This document shows positions 1-5,776 of a stretch of DNA of 5,805 nt, one piece after another (position 1 is the first letter of the stretch; each line of letters begins with the position of its first letter). A model generated the notes under the pieces. That model did no database searches. It was not told where the DNA came from and was given only the letters and a program-made list of their open reading frames with translations. This stretch comes from Flavobacterium psychrophilum. Its GTDB lineage: Bacteria; Bacteroidota; Bacteroidia; Flavobacteriales; Flavobacteriaceae. The translations under genes and the position numbers were made by a program. Location: positions 1 through 5,805 of the forward strand of contig DZAU01000101.1 in NCBI GenBank assembly GCA_022729635.1. Reading direction: 5' to 3'.

Positions 1-2
1 AA

Positions 3-80
3 AAAGGGCGAAAGGACAAGCCAAAATGGATAGGTTATTTCTTTACAGTTCCTAAGTACCACTTTTATAACCAACAATAA
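3..80 (+). CDS. Possible C-terminal tail of an upstream gene (5' end outside the window)
   Basis: Frame 3 is open from the window edge for 25 codons and closes with TAA at 78-80, 28 bases before the mnmG start. The readable tail is rich in Lys, Pro, Phe, Tyr and Trp (it contains PKWIGYFFTVPKYHFYN), which reads more like protein than the other two forward frames; those stop at 31-33 and 53-55. I do not recognise the family. It does not resemble the C-terminus of YbeY, which often precedes mnmG in this group. A chance open stretch of this length is quite possible in such a short region, so this is a weak call. Confidence 0.3.
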   Translation, partial: KGRKDKPKWIGYFFTVPKYHFYNQQ

Positions 81-108
81 TATATAACCTTATAATCTAT
101 ATTCAATT

Positions 109-1986
109 TTGAGTCTTTTCGATACCATATACGATGTTATAGTAATAGGAGCCGGTCACGCAGGATGCGAAGCAGCATACGCAAGCGCCAAGATGGGCAA
201 ACACACTTTGCTTATCACTATGAATTTACAAACCATTGCACAAATGAGTTGCAATCCCGCTATGGGAGGCATTGCCAAAGGACAAATTTTGAGAGAGATT
301 GATGCCATAGGAGGTATGAGTGCTATTGTTACAGACAAAACAGCCATACAATTTAAGATGCTCAATTTATCCAAAGGACCCGCTATGTGGAGTCCGAGAG
401 CACAAAGTGATAGAATACGTTTTTCTGAAGAATGGCGTCATGTATTAGAAAATACCGATAATTTAGATTTATATCAAGACACGGTAGAAACGCTAATTAT
501 TGAAAACAATAGAGTATGCGGAGTTAAAACAATTTTAGGTTTTCCTATAAAATCTATGACAGTTATAATTACTGCTGGAACTTTTTTAAACGGCAGAATT
601 CATATAGGCATTAAAAATTACAGCGGAGGTAGGGCAGGAGATAAATCCGCAAAAGGAATTACCGAACAATTAGCCGCATTAGGTTTAGAAACCGATAGAA
701 TGAAAACAGGGACACCACCACGTGTAGATGCACGTTCCTTAGATTTTTCTAAAATGACCCCACAACCCGGAGATGATAATCCGTCAAAGTTTTCCTTTTC
801 AGCCGAAACCATACCCTTAACCAACCAAAAACCTTGTTATATAACTTATACCAATAAAGAGGTACACAATCTACTTCGCACCGGATTTTCTCGAAGTCCT
901 CTGTTTAATGGAACTATAATAAGTGTCGGACCTCGTTACTGTCCTTCTGTGGAAGATAAAATAAACAGATTTTCTGATAAAGACAGACATCAAATTTTTG
1001 TAGAACCCGAAGGTTGGAATACCAATGAGTATTATGTAAATGGTTTTTCAACCTCACTTCCCGAAGACGTGCAAGATAAAGCCCTGAGAAGCATACCCGG
1101 ATTTGAAAATGTTAAGATACTACGCTTCGGCTACGCTATTGAATACGACTACTTTCCACCTACTCAGTTAAAGCATTCATTAGAATCAAAACACATTGAA
1201 AACTTGTATTTTGCAGGTCAAGTGAATGGCACTACCGGTTACGAAGAAGCAGCAGCACAAGGACTAATGGCCGGAATTAACGCTGCTTTAAAAATAAACA
1301 ACAAAGAACCCTTTATTCTCAAAAGAAATGAAGCTTATATAGGTGTCTTAATAGACGATTTAATTACTAAAGGAACAGAAGAACCCTATAGAATGTTTAC
1401 TTCCAGAGCCGAATTTAGAACCCTACTCCGTCAAGACAATGCCGACATACGCCTGACAGAATTGTCCTACATCATAGGTTTAGCCTCAAAAGAAAGATTG
1501 GATAACGTAAATGAGAAAATTAGAAAAACAGATTTGTTTGTGCAGTTTTTAGAACAAACCAGCATTTTACCGGAAACGATTAATCCGATGTTTCTTCACT
1601 ATGAGACCGCCCCGATATCACAGTCTATGAAAATGGCAAAGGTCTTTTCTCGTCCCCAATTAAGTATGCAAGATATTAGATCCTTTCCCGAGGTGTCGTC
1701 CTTTGTAAAAGATAATAATATTACAGAAGATGTTCTAGACCAAGTGGCTATTCACTTAAAATATTCAGGCTATATAAACAAAGAACAAAACACAGCCGAT
1801 AAACTCAGCAGGTTAGAACATGTAAAAATTCCTGACAACTTCGATTATAATAAAATTAAATCCATTACAATCGAAGCCCGTCAAAAATTGACTAAAATCA
1901 AACCATCTACCATTTCTCAAGCCGGTCGCATCAGCGGTGTTTCTCCGAGCGATATTGCTGTTTTATTGGTGCATCTGGGAAGATAA
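109..1986 (+). CDS. mnmG: MnmG (GidA), tRNA uridine-5-carboxymethylaminomethyl modification enzyme
   Basis: This is the FAD-binding subunit of the MnmE-MnmG complex, a cytoplasmic enzyme that installs the (carboxymethyl)aminomethyl group on C5 of wobble uridine 34 in a set of tRNAs. The 625-residue length is normal for the family. Residues 14-19 (GAGHAG) are the Rossmann FAD motif, followed by CNPAMGGIAKG at 48-58 with a conserved Cys48. The first family signature is at 274-288 (GPRYCPSVEDKINRF) with the second conserved cysteine, Cys278. The second signature starts at A369 (AGQVNGTTGYEE) and runs to about A392. The helical C-terminal domain (about 545-620) contains the usual QAGRISGVSPSDI stretch. 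The start is TTG at 109: there is no in-frame ATG or GTG between the stop at 85-87 and the Rossmann strand, and TTG gives the normal short N-terminus. No Shine-Dalgarno sequence is seen, as expected in Bacteroidetes. It is probably cotranscribed with the methyltransferase gene 30 bases downstream. Confidence 0.97.
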   Translation: MSLFDTIYDVIVIGAGHAGCEAAYASAKMGKHTLLITMNLQTIAQMSCNPAMGGIAKGQILREIDAIGGMSAIVTDKTAIQFKMLNLSKGPAMWSPRAQSDRIRFSEEWRHVLENTDNLDLYQDTVETLIIENNRVCGVKTILGFPIKSMTVIITAGTFLNGRIHIGIKNYSGGRAGDKSAKGITEQLAALGLETDRMKTGTPPRVDARSLDFSKMTPQPGDDNPSKFSFSAETIPLTNQKPCYITYTNKEVHNLLRTGFSRSPLFNGTIISVGPRYCPSVEDKINRFSDKDRHQIFVEPEGWNTNEYYVNGFSTSLPEDVQDKALRSIPGFENVKILRFGYAIEYDYFPPTQLKHSLESKHIENLYFAGQVNGTTGYEEAAAQGLMAGINAALKINNKEPFILKRNEAYIGVLIDDLITKGTEEPYRMFTSRAEFRTLLRQDNADIRLTELSYIIGLASKERLDNVNEKIRKTDLFVQFLEQTSILPETINPMFLHYETAPISQSMKMAKVFSRPQLSMQDIRSFPEVSSFVKDNNITEDVLDQVAIHLKYSGYINKEQNTADKLSRLEHVKIPDNFDYNKIKSITIEARQKLTKIKPSTISQAGRISGVSPSDIAVLLVHLGR

Positions 1987-2002
1987 TGTTCCACGTGGAA
2001 CA
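1987..2002. promoter_or_regulatory. parS: parS-like centromere site (ParB-binding palindrome)
   Basis: TGTTCCACGTGGAACA is a perfect 16-bp palindrome with no mismatch in either half. It begins at the base after the mnmG stop codon and ends 14 bases before the methyltransferase ATG. Chromosomal parS sites, where ParB (Spo0J) binds, have the consensus TGTTnCACGTGnAACA and are well conserved between phyla; the form with C and G at the variable positions is a known variant. These sites cluster near the replication origin, and mnmG (gidA) is itself origin-adjacent in many bacteria. No parA or parB gene is in the window, so its use as parS is inferred from the sequence match. Confidence 0.82.
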
Positions 2003-2016
2003 ATAGAATTAAATTT

Positions 2017-2880
2017 ATGAACAATAACCCACCTAATCAAATTAAGGTAATAGATTTTTCTGTTACGAAACAAGAATTTGAATTAATTTATAATTCCGAA
2101 TTACAATTATATAAAACAAATCCACAACCATCAGAAATTGAATTGCCGGAGTATTACAAATCCGATGATTACATTTCACATACCGATGCAAACAAAAGTT
2201 TTTTTGATAAGTTATACCAAACCGTAAAACGCATTACTTTAAAATCAAAATTAAATTTAATTGAAAAGTATGTGGTTACAAACGAAAAAAAATTGTTGGA
2301 TATTGGATGTGGTACAGGTGATTTTTTGTTAGCTGCTCAAAAAAAGAATTGGAGTGTAGTAGGAGTAGAGCCCAATAAAAACGCAGCAGATTTAGCTAAT
2401 AAAAAACTAAACTCAGAAAGTAAGATTTACGCTTCTTTAGATGCTTTGATGAACACGCATCAAAAATTTTCAATCATTACCTTATGGCATGTATTAGAAC
2501 ATGTGCCGGATTATGATCAATACATAACTAAAATTAAAACCCTTTTAAATCCTAATGGCACCTTAATCATAGCAGTCCCCAACTTTAATTCTTTTGATGC
2601 AAAGTATTACAAATCCTATTGGGCAGCTTATGATGTTCCTCGACATCTTTGGCATTTTTCAATATTTTCTATTACTTCTATTTTTTCAAATCATCAAATG
2701 AAAGTAATAAATATAAAACCTCTCCGCTTCGATTCTTTTTATGTTTCTCTCCTTTCCGAAAAATATAAAACAGGTAGAAACAAATTTTTAAAACCCTTTT
2801 TGGTTGGATTGCTTTCAAATTTCAAAACATTGTTAAATAAGGAGTGTTCTTCGTTGATTTATATCATCCAAAACAACTAA
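2017..2880 (+). CDS. Class I SAM-dependent methyltransferase (Methyltransf_23-like), substrate unknown
   Basis: The protein has 287 residues and a seven-strand Rossmann methyltransferase core starting near residue 90. Motif I is LLDIGCGTGDFL (93-104), which binds the SAM methionine and carboxyl part. The acidic residue after strand 2 is in GVEPN (116-120). WHVLEHVPD (157-165) is the motif IV region, and GTLIIAVPNF (181-190) is the strand 5 turn. WAAYDVPRHLWHFS (202-215) matches the WxxYDxPRHxxHF block typical of this subfamily and is probably near the acceptor pocket. There is no signal peptide or membrane segment, so it should be cytoplasmic. The first 80 residues are a divergent N-terminal region (contains PEYYKSDDYISHTD) that may help recognise substrate. 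Nothing in the sequence names the acceptor; tRNA, lipid or small-molecule substrates are all possible. It lies 30 bases after mnmG on the same strand, with parS in the gap, so cotranscription is likely. The ATG is preceded by an A/T-rich leader with no Shine-Dalgarno sequence. Confidence 0.9.
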   Translation: MNNNPPNQIKVIDFSVTKQEFELIYNSELQLYKTNPQPSEIELPEYYKSDDYISHTDANKSFFDKLYQTVKRITLKSKLNLIEKYVVTNEKKLLDIGCGTGDFLLAAQKKNWSVVGVEPNKNAADLANKKLNSESKIYASLDALMNTHQKFSIITLWHVLEHVPDYDQYITKIKTLLNPNGTLIIAVPNFNSFDAKYYKSYWAAYDVPRHLWHFSIFSITSIFSNHQMKVINIKPLRFDSFYVSLLSEKYKTGRNKFLKPFLVGLLSNFKTLLNKECSSLIYIIQNN

Positions 2881-2983
2881 AAACGACTTTAAGAGCCGTA
2901 CAAGGTATTTTTTTCACTCAAATATGGATTAGCATTCCTTTTTTCTAAAAACGCCTTAAATAAGATGTGTTGAAGTCGTTTTT
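2877..2983. repeat. Three copies of an AAAAACGnCTT motif (two direct, one inverted)
   Basis: Copy 1, CTAAAAACGACTT, is at 2877-2889 and overlaps the methyltransferase stop codon. Copy 2, CTAAAAACGCCTT, is at 2945-2957 in the same orientation and differs at one base. Copy 3, AAGTCGTTTTT at 2973-2983, is inverted. Copies 1 and 3 are perfect 11-bp complements, extendable to 14 pairs with one G-U, across an 83-base loop. Copies 2 and 3 pair at 10 of 11 positions across a 15-base loop. The two pairings exclude each other because both use copy 3. Confidence 0.6.
2947..2983. terminator. Probable bidirectional rho-independent terminator between convergent genes
   Basis: AAAAACGCCTT (2947-2957) can pair with AAGTCGTTTTT (2973-2983) through 10 of 11 positions, with a C/T mismatch in the middle and a 15-base loop. 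The 3' arm ends in five T on the plus strand and the 5' arm starts with five A, so transcripts from either side would end in a U run. It lies between the methyltransferase gene (+) and the secreted-protein gene (-), which converge here. The stem is weak, with only three G-C pairs. It is 66 bases past the methyltransferase stop and 117 bases past the other gene's stop, which lowers confidence. Confidence 0.5.
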
Positions 2984-3099
2984 GATAAATGGAATTTATT
3001 GTAAATTTAATTTTTAATAAGATATATTTATAGTTAGAATATTATAGAAATAGTCGTATCCTCTCGGTTATTAAAACAAATTTGACTTAAAAAAGGAAT

Positions 3100-3627
3100 T
3101 TAATATTTATATTTTTTTTCCTCTATATTTTTTGGTTCTATAGCTTCTGATTTCTGTTTTTCTTTAAAATTTTTTTGCATGGCTTCCATCTGTTTTTTTA
3201 GTTCATCTATTTGCTTTTGAAAATCAAATTCACTTCTTTTAAAAAATATTTGCATGCTATCTTTCAAAAATAATGAATCGTTTTCAATCCAATGAAAATC
3301 CATTTTTGGAAATTCGAATCCTTGAAAAATATCTCGTATTCCCAACCCTAAACTATCCCTTTCAATAAAATTGAATTTGGGAATTTCAAAATCTCTAATA
3401 AACCCTTTGAAATGATGTGGTAAACTATCATTCTTAAAAAAATCAAAATAAGGAATTCGCCCTGATGACCAAACATAAACCGAATCATAAGAAATCATGT
3501 TCCCCTGATCATTATATTCCTTAGATACACGCCATTCTCCCCGAGGTTCTACATTTTCGTTATTTTCTTGTCCAAAAGATTTTATAAACAAAAAGTTAAT
3601 TAAAGTAAAAACAATTATTTTTTTCAT
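3100..3627 (-). CDS. Small secreted or periplasmic protein with a 24-residue repeat and C-terminal coiled coil, function unknown
   Basis: I do not recognise this 175-residue protein. Residues 1-19 are a clear Sec signal peptide: KK, a hydrophobic core (IIVFTLINFLFI), then SFG followed by Gln20, a cleavage pattern common in Bacteroidetes. There is no lipobox cysteine, so the product is probably periplasmic or secreted. Residues 32-52 (EWRVSKEYNDQGNMISYDSV and following) resemble the 'KEYDxxGN...YDS' stretch found in many Bacteroidetes envelope proteins. Three degenerate 24-residue units start at P59, P83 and P107, each with P-x-[FM]-[DN]-F followed by DSL (67-69, 91-93, 117-119). Residues 134-160 are a likely coiled coil (QKQIDELKKQMEAMQKNF), and the tail is lysine and glutamate rich. 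The ATG has an A-rich leader. The Hsp20 gene lies upstream on the same strand, but a terminator separates them. It is probably a real gene because of the signal peptide and repeat periodicity. Confidence 0.8.
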   Translation of the reverse strand: MKKIIVFTLINFLFIKSFGQENNENVEPRGEWRVSKEYNDQGNMISYDSVYVWSSGRIPYFDFFKNDSLPHHFKGFIRDFEIPKFNFIERDSLGLGIRDIFQGFEFPKMDFHWIENDSLFLKDSMQIFFKRSEFDFQKQIDELKKQMEAMQKNFKEKQKSEAIEPKNIEEKKYKY

Positions 3628-3682
3628 TTTATTAGTTTTAAAAATTATTACTATTATTCATTAAAATATTATTCAAAACAAC

Positions 3683-3715
3683 AAAAAAATGTGAGCCCTG
3701 TCAAGACCCACATTT
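3683..3715 (-). terminator. Rho-independent terminator of the hsp20 transcript
   Basis: Read on the minus strand, AAATGTGGG (3715-3707) pairs with CTCACATTT (3695-3687), giving nine pairs including one G-U. The loop is 11 bases and may be tightened by further G-U/C-G pairs. The stem runs into a T tract; the A run at 3683-3689 on the plus strand is this tract. The hairpin starts about 70 bases after the hsp20 stop and ends 56 bases before the secreted-protein ATG, so it should end the hsp20 transcript and make the downstream gene depend on its own promoter. Confidence 0.75.
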
Positions 3716-3786
3716 ATTTTTAACACTTTATTAGTGCTGTTTTAACAAGATTTTAAATCTCTACATTTCAACGAATTAACTCAAAA

Positions 3787-4221
3787 TTACTGCACAACAA
3801 TTGCCTTAGGCAGCATTTTAGCTTCATCCTTTTTGGGAATGATTACATTTAAAACGCCATCAACATAAGTGGCTTTGATATCTTCCCTGTTCGCTGCTTC
3901 CGGCAACACAAAACTTCTTGAAAACGAACTGTAATTAAACTCCTTTCGAGTATAATTATGCTCTTGATCAGTTTCTGAAGTTTCATTACTTTTTTCTGAT
4001 GAGATAATAATTACATTTCGCTCCAAATTGATTTTAAAATCTTCTTTTTTCATTCCGGCTGCCGACATCTCTATTTCATATTGTTCACGAGTTTCTTTGA
4101 TATTCACTGCCGGAACAGTTAAACCTGCTTGCATTACAGTGAGTTTTTTAAAGAAATCGCTGTCAAATAAATCTTCCAATAAGGAAGGTAATAATCCTGT
4201 GTTTTGTTTTACGAGTGTCAT
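3787..4221 (-). CDS. hsp20: Small heat-shock protein, Hsp20/alpha-crystallin family
   Basis: This is an ATP-independent holdase chaperone that binds unfolding proteins in the cytoplasm and hands them to DnaK/ClpB for refolding. The 144-residue length is typical of the bacterial family. Residues 1-35 are the variable N-terminal arm with the usual LLPSLLEDLFDSDFF type of sequence. The alpha-crystallin domain covers about 36-131: PAVNIKE (37-43), the AAGMKKEDFKI block (54-64), and the conserved YVDGVLNVIIPK strand (119-130). The C-terminal IVV (141-143) is the I-x-I/V motif that docks into a neighbouring subunit during oligomer assembly. There is no signal peptide. The gene is divergent from serS across a 271-bp region and ends before a terminator, so it is probably monocistronic. 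No CIRCE operator (TTAGCACTC-N9-GAGTGCTAA) is seen upstream, so HrcA control is not supported. A nearby hairpin at 4291-4335 is a possible control site. Confidence 0.95.
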   Translation of the reverse strand: MTLVKQNTGLLPSLLEDLFDSDFFKKLTVMQAGLTVPAVNIKETREQYEIEMSAAGMKKEDFKINLERNVIIISSEKSNETSETDQEHNYTRKEFNYSSFSRSFVLPEAANREDIKATYVDGVLNVIIPKKDEAKMLPKAIVVQ

Positions 4222-4261
4222 GATATTTATTTTTTAGGTTAAACATTTTATTAATTAACAA

Positions 4262-4280
4262 TTTCAACTTTTCAACTTTT
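4262..4280. repeat. Octamer tandem repeat TTCAACTT (about 2.4 copies)
   Basis: The sequence keeps a period of 8 from 4262 to 4280: TTCAACTT at 4263-4270 and again at 4271-4278, with one extra base on the left and two on the right. It lies 41-59 bases upstream of the hsp20 start. Its AACTT core is shared with the heptamer array next to serS. Confidence 0.6.
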
Positions 4281-4290
4281 ATTCCAATTG

Positions 4291-4335
4291 AATTGTTATG
4301 TTTTTTTGTCACTTTTTTTAAAAACATTAACAATT
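4291..4335. repeat. AT-rich inverted repeat (15-bp stem, one bulge) between hsp20 and serS
   Basis: AATTGTTATGTTTTT (4291-4305) pairs with the segment 4320-4335 (AAAAACATTAACAATT) at all 15 positions, with a single bulged T at 4327 and a 14-base loop. Three more pairs (4287-4289 with 4337-4339) follow after one mismatch. It overlaps an 11-bp palindrome, CAATTGAATTG (4285-4295). It starts 70 bases upstream of the hsp20 ATG. Only two pairs are G-C, and there is no T tract placed for termination, so it could be an operator, an RNA hairpin, or a by-product of AT-rich sequence. Confidence 0.5.
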
Positions 4336-4431
4336 AAATGACATTAAGACACTAATAATGAATGATATACTGGCATTTTTTCATTATTTATTCAATAAAC
4401 TTGTCCATCCAATGTATTATCATTTATTTTG

Positions 4432-4439
4432 TACTTTCG
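4432..4439 (+). promoter_or_regulatory. Probable serS promoter, -7 element (TACTTTCG)
   Basis: TACTTTCG matches the Bacteroidetes sigma-ABfr -7 consensus TAnnTTTG at all but one position (C for T) and lies 53 bases upstream of the serS ATG. Transcription would start around 4445-4448. The expected -33 TTG is not at normal spacing; the nearest TTG (4401-4403) is 28 bases away, which is too far. The call rests on the -7 match and position alone. Confidence 0.4.
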
Positions 4440-4457
4440 TTTAAAAGTCGCAACACG

Positions 4458-4490
4458 AACTTTAAACTTTAAACTTTAAACTTTAAACTT
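4458..4490. repeat. Heptamer tandem repeat (AACTTTA, about 4.7 copies) abutting the serS start codon
   Basis: A perfect period of 7 runs from 4458 to 4490 (33 bases). Four full ACTTTAA units begin at 4459, followed by a partial ACTT. Only two bases (GT) separate it from the serS ATG at 4493, so the array occupies the place of the ribosome-binding region and most of the predicted 5' untranslated leader. Short tandem arrays like this can change copy number by replication slippage. Confidence 0.9.
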
Positions 4491-4492
4491 GT

Positions 4493-5767
4493 ATGTTAAC
4501 GCTCAATTTCATCAAAGAAAACCGTGAAAAAGTTTTAGCCGGTTTGCAAAAAAGAAACCTTAAAAACGCCCAAGATTTACTTGATTCTGTTTTACAATTG
4601 GATATTGAAAAACGCGAAGCACAAACATCCTCTGAAATAGCCCAAGCAGAGTTAAACCGTTTGTCCAAAGAAATAGGAACGCTTTTTCAACAAGGTAAAA
4701 CCAATGAAGCTAATGCAATGAAAGTCAAAACATTGGAACTAAAAGACCAAATCAAATTATTTAGTGAAAAATCAGATGAATTAACACAATCTTTACAAGA
4801 TATTCTCTATAAAATCCCCAATATTCCACATGAATCTGTTCCACACGGAACCTCTGCCGAAGATAACGAAGTGGTTTTTTCGCATGGTGAAATACCAAAA
4901 TTGCACGAAGGTGCCGTACCACATTGGGATTTAGCCTCAAAATATGATATTATTGATTTTGAATTAGGGAACAAAATAACCGGCGCCGGCTTTCCGGTAT
5001 ATAAAAACAAAGGAGCTAAACTCCAAAGAGCCTTAATAAACTACTTCCTCGATAAAAACACCGAAGCGGGATATATCGAAATACAACCTCCCTACTTGGT
5101 CAATGAAGCATCAGGTTTTGGAACCGGTCAATTGCCTGATAAAGAAGGTCAAATGTACCATTGCACCGTGGACAATTTGTATTTGATACCCACGGCAGAA
5201 GTACCGGTAACCAATATTTACAGAGATGTCATTCTCAAAGAATCTGATTTTCCTGTCAAAAACACCGCCTATACGCCTTGCTTCCGTCGAGAAGCCGGTT
5301 CTTACGGCGCTCATGTACGTGGCTTAAATCGCTTGCATCAATTTGATAAAGTGGAAATCGTTTGTTTAGAACACCCCGACGAATCTTATGAAACATTGGA
5401 TGCTATGGTGCAGCATGTTAGCGGTATTTTACAAGAATTAAAATTACCTTTCCGTATTATCAAACTATGCGGTGGCGATATGGGATTTACCTCCGCTTTG
5501 ACCTACGACTTCGAAGTGTATTCCACTGCACAAGAAAAATGGTTGGAAGTGAGTTCTGTTTCTAACTTTGAAACCTTCCAATCCAATCGCTTAAAATTGC
5601 GTTTTAAAGACGCTGCTGGCAATAACAGATTGGCACATACCCTCAACGGCAGTTCGTTGGCTCTGCCTCGTGTTTTAGCCTCAATTTTGGAGAATTATCA
5701 AACTCCGGAAGGAATCAAAATACCCGAAGCTTTGGTGAAATATACGGGATTTGAGATGATTGGTTAG
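4493..5767 (+). CDS. serS: Seryl-tRNA synthetase (SerRS)
   Basis: This cytoplasmic class II aminoacyl-tRNA synthetase charges tRNA-Ser with serine using ATP, and also makes Ser-tRNA-Sec where selenocysteine is used. It has 424 residues, the usual bacterial length. Residues 1-105 form the N-terminal antiparallel coiled-coil arm that contacts the long variable arm of tRNA-Ser. The core follows: motif 1 around 181-203 with Pro200, the serine-pocket TAE at 234-236, motif 2 with FRREAGSYG (264-272) and RLHQFDKVE (280-288), and motif 3 (382-403) with HTLNGSSLALPR and the class-defining Arg393. SSVSNFETFQSNR (354-366) is the conserved block before motif 3; its Val357, where many bacteria have Cys, fits Bacteroidetes. 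All key residues are present and the gene is intact. The ATG at 4493 gives the standard MLTLNFIKEN start. A 7-bp tandem repeat lies directly upstream and no Shine-Dalgarno sequence is present. It is transcribed divergently from hsp20. Confidence 0.98.
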   Translation: MLTLNFIKENREKVLAGLQKRNLKNAQDLLDSVLQLDIEKREAQTSSEIAQAELNRLSKEIGTLFQQGKTNEANAMKVKTLELKDQIKLFSEKSDELTQSLQDILYKIPNIPHESVPHGTSAEDNEVVFSHGEIPKLHEGAVPHWDLASKYDIIDFELGNKITGAGFPVYKNKGAKLQRALINYFLDKNTEAGYIEIQPPYLVNEASGFGTGQLPDKEGQMYHCTVDNLYLIPTAEVPVTNIYRDVILKESDFPVKNTAYTPCFRREAGSYGAHVRGLNRLHQFDKVEIVCLEHPDESYETLDAMVQHVSGILQELKLPFRIIKLCGGDMGFTSALTYDFEVYSTAQEKWLEVSSVSNFETFQSNRLKLRFKDAAGNNRLAHTLNGSSLALPRVLASILENYQTPEGIKIPEALVKYTGFEMIG

Positions 5768-5776
5768 TTTTTGTCT

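Noticed and set aside
719..724. CACGTG core inside mnmG
   Set aside because: Only the 6-bp core matches and the flanks do not extend the palindrome. It falls in the conserved TGTPPRVD codons.
2879..2983. Small MITE-like element with 11-bp terminal inverted repeats
   Set aside because: No target-site duplication flanks it, and the left repeat overlaps the methyltransferase stop codon. A terminator or repeat explanation is simpler, although genome copies would reopen this.
3721..3745. Extra hairpin CACT-TTATT-AGTG downstream of hsp20
   Set aside because: The stem is only four pairs and no T tract follows it on the minus strand. The hairpin at 3683-3715 is a much better terminator.
4028..4237. 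Open frame opposite hsp20, and similar frames opposite mnmG (156-374, 618-824) and serS (4483-4668, 4807-5010, 5111-5314)
   Set aside because: All are short frames lying antisense to, and explained by, strongly conserved genes. None shows a recognisable domain or a convincing leader.
4222..4492. CIRCE (HrcA) operator or CRISPR-like repeat upstream of hsp20
   Set aside because: No TTAGCACTC/GAGTGCTAA pair is present, and the tandem repeats have no spacers, so neither call is supported.
4837..4852. Second parS-like sequence, TGTTCCACACGGAACC, inside serS
   Set aside because: It differs from the palindrome at three positions, including the central CG needed in parS. It encodes the conserved SVPHGT stretch of SerRS, which explains the similarity.
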